Positions 57,104-64,000 of a stretch of DNA of 64,000 bases are shown piece by piece. A model generated the notes under the pieces. That model worked only from the letters and a program-made list of their open reading frames with translations, was not told the origin of the DNA and did not search any database. This stretch comes from Gordonia tangerina (lineage in GTDB: Bacteria; Actinomycetota; Actinomycetes; Mycobacteriales; Mycobacteriaceae). The first letter of the stretch is position 1. Each line of letters starts with the position of its first letter. A program made the translations under genes and the position numbers. Where the stretch lies: NCBI RefSeq assembly GCF_021556435.1, contig NZ_JAKGCU010000001.1:434001-498000 (forward strand). Direction: 5' to 3'.

Positions 57104-59140
57104 ATGATGCTGGGGGCATGGGTCACGGTGGTGACGGCCCTGATGCTGGTGGTTCCCGGCGCCCTCGTCGGACGCCGCATGTTGCTGCCCTGGCCGGTGG
57201 CGATCGCCGCCGGCCCGCCGATCACCTTCGCCGTCGTCAGCGTGTTCACCGTGTTGTACTCGGCGATCGGGTTCGAGTGGAACATCGTCACCGCGCTCCT
57301 CGCGCTGGTGATCACACTGCTGTTCGCATGGGTGTATGCGGCGCTGCTCGCCACCCGCCGCTTCGCGACGTTCGCCCCGAACCGCGCAGACGACGACCCA
57401 CCGCTCGGATGGCGTGCGGCAGTGCCGTTGGCCGCCGGTGCCGGTGTCGGCGCGATCATCATCGCGATCACCTGCATCCGGCCGCTCGTCACGACCGCCT
57501 TTGCCGGTCTGGGCAACATCTCGCAGGTGTGGGACTCCCTGTGGCATGCCAGTTCGCTGCGCTGGATCGACGAGACCGGGGTCGGTTCGGCGCTACGCAT
57601 GGGCGAACTGATGAACTATGACACCCACGGCTTCAACTACTACCCGAACACCTGGCATGCACTGGGCGCCATCCTCTTCCCCCTCACCGGCGCCGACCCG
57701 GTAGAGCTCTACAACACCTACTCGCCCGCGGTGTTGGCGATCACCGTTCCGTTCGGGGCCGCCGCGCTGGCCTACTGGTTCGCCCGCCATCGCTTCGACC
57801 CGTCGCGCTCGGCGGTGGTGGCCGGGGCTGCGGCTGCGGCGTCGGCGTTGTTCCCGTCACTGCCCTATGTGGAGGTGCAGCTTACGTCGGTGCCCAACGC
57901 GGTGGGGGTGTCGATGGCGCCTATCGCCGCGATTCTGGTGATCAGTGCCGTCCGCGACCGGCGCCGAGTATTGGCGGCCGCCGCGGCGATGGCCGGGGTC
58001 ACCGCGACCCATCCGTCCGGTCTGATCCTGGCCGGCGTGATCGTGGTGCTGTGGCTGCTGCTCGAGGGTTTGTGGCACCCGGCGTACGGGCGGCTGCGTG
58101 ATCTGGCGACGCTGGCCGTCGCCGGGCTGCTCACCGTGGTGGGGATCGCGCCGGTCGTCTACGGCACCATCAAGGTCGCCGACACCAACGAACTACCCTT
58201 CTTCGACTTCCGCGAAGAAGGGGTCGGGGTGTCGTCCGGTCTGGCGCAGGCCGCGTTCAACGGCACCATTCCACTGGAGAAGCACTATCCGATCTGGGCG
58301 CTCATCGTCCTCACGGTGCTCGGTCTGGCGGTCCTGGCCTGGATGCGGTGCTGGGCGGGGCTGGCCGGCTGGCTGGTGTTCGTGCTCGTCACCGCCAACT
58401 CGGTCGTCTCGCTGGGTGTGCTGTCCTATCCGCTGGGCGCCATCGGTGGCTATTTTTACAACTCACCCCATCGACTGACCTTTGTGGTGGCGATGTTCTC
58501 CGCGGCTGCCGTGGGGTGCGCACTGGGCGCTGCGGCGGTGGCGGTCGCCGGCTGGGTGGCCGGACGTGACCGGACGTCGCCGCGATCGGCTCGTTGGGCG
58601 CTGCCCGCAGTAGCGGTCGTGCTCATCGCATTGATCGCCGGCGCCGGGGTGGTGCGCTACCCGGCCGACGCGCAGATAGCGTCGAAGGAACGTGGCGGCA
58701 AGTACATCGGGCCCGACGATCTGGACGCCTATCAATGGTTGGCCGAGCAACCCGACGCTCACGACGTGCTGGTGCTCAACAATCTCGATCAGGGCACCGG
58801 TTGGCTGTATCCGGTCACCGGGGTCACCCCGATGTTCCCGTTCTACCGGGCCAACGACTTCTCCCAACGGCAGCGCGACCTGTTCTGGGGCGTCTCCCAG
58901 ATCGGCGCCGACCCCTACATCGACGACATCGTGCGCGACATGAACGTGCACTACGTCATCGACAGCCCGCCCAGCTATTGGGAGTTCCAGAACGGGGTGC
59001 CCGACCCGGAGAACGGGGTGCAGGGCGACCCGTTCCTGGCGCTGCGCAACTCCGGTGCACCCGGACTGACCGAGGTGTTCCGGCAGGGCAACGTGAGCGT
59101 CTATCGCGTCAACGAACAGGTCTACCGGCCGGCCGGCTGA
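57104..59140 (+). CDS. Large polytopic membrane protein, DUF6541/GT-C-like
   Basis: 678 residues with about twelve membrane helices through residue 510, then a soluble extracytoplasmic domain of about 165 residues (DLDAYQWLAEQPDAHDVLVLNNLDQ onward). An early acidic loop after two helices, SLWHASSLRWIDETG, and SPHRLTFV resemble GT-C glycosyltransferases of the mycolata envelope and the DUF6541 family. Probably uses a polyprenyl-linked sugar donor in cell-wall arabinogalactan or related polymers; not shown. Followed by galE in the opposite direction. Confidence 0.75.
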   Translation: MMLGAWVTVVTALMLVVPGALVGRRMLLPWPVAIAAGPPITFAVVSVFTVLYSAIGFEWNIVTALLALVITLLFAWVYAALLATRRFATFAPNRADDDPPLGWRAAVPLAAGAGVGAIIIAITCIRPLVTTAFAGLGNISQVWDSLWHASSLRWIDETGVGSALRMGELMNYDTHGFNYYPNTWHALGAILFPLTGADPVELYNTYSPAVLAITVPFGAAALAYWFARHRFDPSRSAVVAGAAAAASALFPSLPYVEVQLTSVPNAVGVSMAPIAAILVISAVRDRRRVLAAAAAMAGVTATHPSGLILAGVIVVLWLLLEGLWHPAYGRLRDLATLAVAGLLTVVGIAPVVYGTIKVADTNELPFFDFREEGVGVSSGLAQAAFNGTIPLEKHYPIWALIVLTVLGLAVLAWMRCWAGLAGWLVFVLVTANSVVSLGVLSYPLGAIGGYFYNSPHRLTFVVAMFSAAAVGCALGAAAVAVAGWVAGRDRTSPRSARWALPAVAVVLIALIAGAGVVRYPADAQIASKERGGKYIGPDDLDAYQWLAEQPDAHDVLVLNNLDQGTGWLYPVTGVTPMFPFYRANDFSQRQRDLFWGVSQIGADPYIDDIVRDMNVHYVIDSPPSYWEFQNGVPDPENGVQGDPFLALRNSGAPGLTEVFRQGNVSVYRVNEQVYRPAG

Positions 59141-59148
59141 GTACGCAC

Positions 59149-60168
59149 TCAGGCGTCGGGATACCCGTTCGGGTTCTTCGACTGCCACCGCCAGGTGTCG
59201 GCGCACATGTCGTCGATGGTCTTGGTGGCCCGCCACCCCAAGTCCGCGTTGGCGCGGGCCGGATCGGCGTATGAGGCGGCGATGTCGCCGGCCCGTCGCG
59301 GCGCGATCTCATACGGGATCGGGCGGCCACTGGCCCGTTCGAACGCCTTGATCACCTGCAGCACTGACACACCCTGTCCGGTGCCCAGGTTCCACACCGA
59401 CATCGGCTCGGCGCGGCTGCCCACGGTGTCGAGGGCGGCCACGTGCCCCGCGGCGAGATCGTCGACGTGGATGTAGTCGCGCACACCGGTGCCGTCGACG
59501 GTGTCGTAATCGTCTCCGAACACCGACAGCTGCTCGCGTCGCCCCACCGCCACCTGCGCGACGAACGGCATCAGGTTGTTGGGGATACCGCTGGGGTCCT
59601 CGCCGATGTCGCCGCTGGCATGGGCGCCCACCGGGTTGAAGTAGCGCAGCGCGGCGATCCGCCACCGGTCATCGCTGGCCGCGACATCGGACAGGATCTG
59701 CTCGATCATCACCTTGGTCCAGCCGTACGGATTGGTGGCCGAGGTCGGCAGATCCTCGGTCATCGGGAGTTCGGGTTCGGCGCCGTACACCGTCGCCGAC
59801 GACGAGAACACCAGTGTCCGCACATCGTGGCGGTCCATCGCGCGTAGCAGGGAGAAGGTGCTGTCGAGATTGTTCTGGTAGTAGGCCAGCGGCTTGGCCA
59901 CCGACTCGCCGACCGCCTTGAAGCCGGCGAAGTGGATGACCGCGTCGATCTGCTCGTGCGCGAACAGGTGCTCGGTCTTGTCGGTGTCCGTCAGGTCGAT
60001 GGCATGCACGGGTATGGGGCGCCCGGTCAACGCCTCCAGCCGGCCCACGACGGTCGGCTTGGCGTTGCTGAAGTCGTCGACCACCACCACATCGTGGCCG
60101 GCCTCGACGAGACGGATGACGGTGTGCGAGCCGATGTAGCCGGCGCCGCCGCTGACGAGTACGCGCAT
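59149..60168 (-). CDS. galE: UDP-glucose 4-epimerase
   Basis: 339 residues. NAD-binding GGAGYIGSHT at the N-terminus, SSSATVYG with the catalytic Ser, NPYGWTKVMIEQ with the YxxxK-type pair (here Tyr-Gly-Trp-Thr-Lys), and ALRYFNPVGAHASG. Interconverts UDP-glucose and UDP-galactose, supplying galactofuranose precursors for arabinogalactan. ATG 60168 follows GGTGGAGCC. Corresponds to Rv3634c. Divergent from the hydrolase gene. Confidence 0.95.
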   Translation of the reverse strand: MRVLVSGGAGYIGSHTVIRLVEAGHDVVVVDDFSNAKPTVVGRLEALTGRPIPVHAIDLTDTDKTEHLFAHEQIDAVIHFAGFKAVGESVAKPLAYYQNNLDSTFSLLRAMDRHDVRTLVFSSSATVYGAEPELPMTEDLPTSATNPYGWTKVMIEQILSDVAASDDRWRIAALRYFNPVGAHASGDIGEDPSGIPNNLMPFVAQVAVGRREQLSVFGDDYDTVDGTGVRDYIHVDDLAAGHVAALDTVGSRAEPMSVWNLGTGQGVSVLQVIKAFERASGRPIPYEIAPRRAGDIAASYADPARANADLGWRATKTIDDMCADTWRWQSKNPNGYPDA

Positions 60169-60254
60169 GGCTCCACCGTATGCGTCGCAGCTGGCAGGCA
60201 GCGTGGGGGAGTCTGTGTGTTGTCCGCCTCATGCCCAACGGATACCGTCGGCGC

Positions 60255-61142
60255 ATGGCGCGCGCAGACGTGGAGTTCGGTTCCAGAGGTGTGACGTGTC
60301 GGGCGTGGCTGTACCTCCCGGAGGCCGACCGGCCCGCGCCGATCATCGTGATGGCGCACGGGCTCGGCGCCATCAAAGAGATGCGGCTCGATGCCTTCGC
60401 CGAGCGATTCTGCGACGCCGGGTATGCCTGTCTGGTCTTCGACTACCGACACTTCGGGGCCAGCGATGGTCAGCCGCGGCAACTGCTGTCGGTGCGCCGG
60501 CAGCTGCAGGACTGGGCGGCGGCTATCGCGTTCGCGCGCAGCCTCACCGAGGTGGACAACCGGCGAGTGATCTTGTGGGGCACCTCCTTCGGTGGCGGCC
60601 ACGTGATGGTGGCGGCCGCGCGCGACGGCGATGTCGCCGCGGTGATCGCGCAATGCCCGTTCACCAGCGGCACCGCGTCGGTGCTCGCGATGGAGCCGGC
60701 CACGGCGGTCCGGGTGACCGGGCGGGCCATCGCCGACCTCGCGGCGAAGCTTCTGCGGCGTGATCCGGTGATGGTGGGGTTGGCAGGCGAGCCCCACGAT
60801 ACGGCGCTGATGACGGCGCCCGATGTGGTCGCGGGGTATCTCCCGCTGGTACCCGATGGTCAGGCGTTCACCAACGAGGTCGCGGCGCGGGTGGTGCCGG
60901 AGATCGCGCTGCATCATCCAGGACGCGCGCTCGCCGAGCTCACCTGCCCGGTGTTGGTCTGCGTCTGTGACAAGGACAGTGTCGCGCCACCACGGCAGAC
61001 GGTGCGGTACGCCCACCGGGGCCCGACGACGCAGTTGATCCGCTATCCCGAGGGACACTTCGACATCTACGTCGGCGACGCCTTCGAGGAGGTCGTCGCC
61101 GACCAGGTGGACTTCCTCGACCGGGTGGTGCCGCTGGGGTGA
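60255..61142 (+). CDS. Alpha/beta-hydrolase (DLH/X-Pro peptidase-like S9/S15 type)
   Basis: 295 residues from ATG 60255 (MARADVEFGSRGV); longer in-frame starts reach 60180. Oxyanion region MAHGLGAIKE, FDYRHFGASDGQPRQ and the nucleophile WGTSFGGGH with Ser near residue 113. The late DKDSVAPP and EGHFDIY supply Asp and His. Cytosolic esterase or peptidase of unknown substrate. TACCGT upstream may be the -10 of a leaderless mRNA. Confidence 0.85.
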   Translation: MARADVEFGSRGVTCRAWLYLPEADRPAPIIVMAHGLGAIKEMRLDAFAERFCDAGYACLVFDYRHFGASDGQPRQLLSVRRQLQDWAAAIAFARSLTEVDNRRVILWGTSFGGGHVMVAAARDGDVAAVIAQCPFTSGTASVLAMEPATAVRVTGRAIADLAAKLLRRDPVMVGLAGEPHDTALMTAPDVVAGYLPLVPDGQAFTNEVAARVVPEIALHHPGRALAELTCPVLVCVCDKDSVAPPRQTVRYAHRGPTTQLIRYPEGHFDIYVGDAFEEVVADQVDFLDRVVPLG

Positions 61143-61155
61143 GCCCTGCCCACCC

Positions 61156-62235
<1,080 letters not shown>

Positions 62236-62249
62236 CTAGGCTGGGCGCT

Positions 62250-63125
62250 ATGCGCGGCATCATCCTCGCCGGAGGCACGGGCACCCGCCTGCACCCCATC
62301 ACCCAGGGCGTCAGTAAGCAATTGGTGCCGGTCTATGACAAGCCGATGATCTACTATCCGCTGTCGACGTTGATGCTCGCCGGCATCCGCGACATCCTGA
62401 TCATCACCACGCCGCACGACAGCGCCGCATTCCGCGGGCTGCTGGGCACCGGTGAGCAATTCGGCATCAACCTGACGTACGTGACGCAACCGTCGCCCGA
62501 CGGACTCGCACAGGCATTCGTGCTCGGTGCCGATCACATCGGTGATGAGTCGGTCGCGCTGGTCTTGGGAGACAACATCTTCTACGGCCCGGGATTGGGC
62601 AGTCAGCTACAGGGATTCGAAAACGTGGACGGCGGCGCCATTTTCGCCTACTGGGTGGCCGACCCGTCGGCGTATGGGGTGGTGGACTTCGACGAAAGCG
62701 GTCGTGCGGTGGCGTTACAGGAGAAGCCGCAGCACCCGCGTTCCAACTACGCGGTGCCGGGCCTGTACTTCTACGACAACGACGTGGTCGAGATCGCGCG
62801 CAACCTCGCCCCTAGCGCCCGCGGTGAATACGAGATCACCGACATCAACGCGCACTACCTCGAGCAGGGGCGGCTGGCGGTGCAGGTGTTGCCGCGCGGC
62901 ACCGCATGGCTCGACACCGGCACCTTCGACTCGTTACTCGACGCCGGCAATTTCGTCCGAACCGTCGAGCAGCGGCAGGGACTCAAGATCGCGGTGCCCG
63001 AAGAGATCGCCTGGCGACGCGGTTTCATCGACGATGACGAATTGCGGATACGCGCCGAGAAACTCCGCAAATCCGGCTACGGCGGCTACCTGCTGGAGCT
63101 ACTCGACCGCGGAAAGGGCTTCTGA
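62250..63125 (+). CDS. rmlA: Glucose-1-phosphate thymidylyltransferase
   Basis: 291 residues. Nucleotide-sugar pyrophosphorylase: [31 protein letters not shown] is the signature with the catalytic Lys/Arg residues, and LGDNIFYG and the EKP loop follow. First step of dTDP-rhamnose synthesis. Its stop is 1 bp before the rmlC ATG, so the two form an operon. Confidence 0.96.
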   Translation: MRGIILAGGTGTRLHPITQGVSKQLVPVYDKPMIYYPLSTLMLAGIRDILIITTPHDSAAFRGLLGTGEQFGINLTYVTQPSPDGLAQAFVLGADHIGDESVALVLGDNIFYGPGLGSQLQGFENVDGGAIFAYWVADPSAYGVVDFDESGRAVALQEKPQHPRSNYAVPGLYFYDNDVVEIARNLAPSARGEYEITDINAHYLEQGRLAVQVLPRGTAWLDTGTFDSLLDAGNFVRTVEQRQGLKIAVPEEIAWRRGFIDDDELRIRAEKLRKSGYGGYLLELLDRGKGF

Positions 63126-63126
63126 C

Positions 63127-63744
63127 ATGAAGTTGCGACCACTAGCGATCGACGGGGCGTGGGAACTGACCCCGGTGCAGCACGGAGACGATCGCGGTCT
63201 GTTCGCGGAGGTGTTCAAGGCAGATCTGCTCGCCGAGGCGATCGGCCATCGGCTCGACCTCGCCCAGGTGAACCTCTCGGTGTCGGCGGCGGGCGTACTA
63301 CGTGGTGTGCACTTCGCCGACGTCCCGCCCGGGCAGGCCAAGTACGTGACCTGTCCGTCGGGCGCGATTCTCGACGTCATCGTCGACATCCGGGTCGGGT
63401 CGCCGACCTTCGGCACCTACGACACGGTGCTGCTCGACGACGTCGACCGCCGTGCGGTGTATCTTTCCGAGGGGCTCGGTCACGCCTTCTGCTCGCTCGC
63501 CGACGGCTCGACGGTCACCTACCTCTGTTCGACCGGCTACAACCCGGGCGCCGAACACGGCATCAACCCCCTCGACGCGGAACTGGGCATCGAGTGGCCG
63601 AACACCGCTCGTGACGGTAGCCCGTTGAGCTACGAGCTGTCGGCGAAAGACACTGCCGCGCCGGGCTTGTCGGAGGCTCGGGACTCCGGCCTGCTCCCGA
63701 ACCACGACGACGTCACCACCTACCTGCGCACCCTCGCGACCTAA
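63127..63744 (+). CDS. rmlC: dTDP-4-dehydrorhamnose 3,5-epimerase
   Basis: 205 residues. Cupin fold: DDRGLFAEVFK, the catalytic His/Asp region GVLRGVHFAD, AKYVTCPSGAILDVIVDIR and EGLGHAFCSLADGSTVTYLCS. Epimerises dTDP-4-keto-6-deoxyglucose on the way to dTDP-L-rhamnose. Directly after rmlA. Confidence 0.95.
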   Translation: MKLRPLAIDGAWELTPVQHGDDRGLFAEVFKADLLAEAIGHRLDLAQVNLSVSAAGVLRGVHFADVPPGQAKYVTCPSGAILDVIVDIRVGSPTFGTYDTVLLDDVDRRAVYLSEGLGHAFCSLADGSTVTYLCSTGYNPGAEHGINPLDAELGIEWPNTARDGSPLSYELSAKDTAAPGLSEARDSGLLPNHDDVTTYLRTLAT

Positions 63745-63749
63745 CCTCC

Positions 63750-63903
63750 CCAAGTCTTGACACGGTAGTCGAGAGAACCCCAAAAATCGCCGAGAGAACC
63801 CAGCCCCACCACAATCGGATGCCGTCGGCGAGAAGCTGGGTTCTCTCGGCGATTTTTGGGGTTCTCTCGACGCGAAGGGGTCGACTACCGTGTCAAGACT
63901 TGG
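63750..63903. repeat. Long near-perfect inverted repeat after rmlC
   Basis: Outer arms of 23 bp (63750-63772 with 63881-63903) and inner arms of 34 bp (63771-63804 with 63835-63868), both without mismatch, separated by 12 unpaired bases on the right. Each inner arm holds two GAGAGAACCC units. It lies between convergent genes and would form a huge hairpin in RNA of either strand, giving bidirectional termination. Its size suggests a mobile MITE-like or dispersed repeat origin. Confidence 0.9.
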
Positions 63904-63907
63904 CGGC

Positions 63908-64000
63908 CTAGGGTTTCTGCTGATTCTCCGCGTCGCGCAGGGCAACCGCCCTCGCCAATCTCGCGTACTTGATCTCGAGCTCGCGGAATCGTAGGTAGGT
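63908..64000 (-). CDS. C-terminal fragment of an unidentified protein
   Basis: The last 30 codons of a minus-strand gene entering from the right edge: TYLRFRELEIKYARLARAVA, then LRDAENQQKP and TAG at 63910-63908. Charged helix, coiled-coil-like. Too short to identify. Confidence 0.6.
   Translation of the reverse strand, partial: TYLRFRELEIKYARLARAVALRDAENQQKP

Overview
The window is a high-GC actinobacterial chromosome segment, most likely Gordonia or a close mycolata relative. Its backbone keeps the order of the M. tuberculosis Rv3670-Rv3644c block: ephE-like, Rv3669-like, acs, Rv3662c-like, Rv3661-like, the tad/flp locus Rv3660c-Rv3654c, an Rv3649-like helicase, cspA, an Rv3647c-like gene, topA, an Rv3645-like cyclase and DNA polymerase III delta prime. 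After this come a fadD-type ligase, an ABC importer with a LysR regulator, tRNA-Thr, a malic enzyme, a GntR-MFS pair, a large DUF6541-like membrane protein, galE and rmlB/rmlA/rmlC.

The main event is a 21.4-kb integrative element between 11428 and 32859. It lies inside the small Flp-pilin (DUF4244) gene of the tad locus. The crossover hexamer GAGTAC encodes the Glu-Tyr pair of the prepilin signature GxxxxEY. Joining the two gene ends outside the element restores a 72-residue pilin. Joining the two element ends restores a perfect 20-bp palindrome as the candidate attP.

The element looks like an actinobacterial ICE (AICE). It has a large serine integrase beside attL, a rolling-circle type Rep with an inverted-repeat-rich candidate origin, an FtsK-type TraB transfer ATPase at the end of a minus-strand operon of mostly unrecognised genes, and an XRE regulator with a shared 17-bp operator. 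It also has a small resolvase with three candidate res subsites and a pair of secreted-protein genes, one frameshifted. Cargo includes a complete NgoMIV-type restriction-modification system (C5 methylase, endonuclease, Vsr), HNH and probable PD-(D/E)XK nucleases, and an unknown two-gene membrane operon that may be defensive. An IS21-family insertion (15067-17727, 5-bp ACCGG duplication) landed on the stop codon of a small gene. Outside that IS I found only one GCCGGC site in about 18.8 kb, while the flanking chromosome is full of them.

Elsewhere, the convergent gap between the Rv3662c-like and Rv3661-like genes has a promoter and the right position for an Ms1-type (MTS2823) small RNA, next to a roughly 90-bp poly-C tract that may be an assembly artefact. 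Several intergenic regions carry large palindromic or repeated sequences: 1462-1627, 41215-41472, two related copies flanking a DUF559-type gene at 52638 and 53580, and 63750-63903. All calls come from reading the sequence and from recalled family knowledge; no database search was run.
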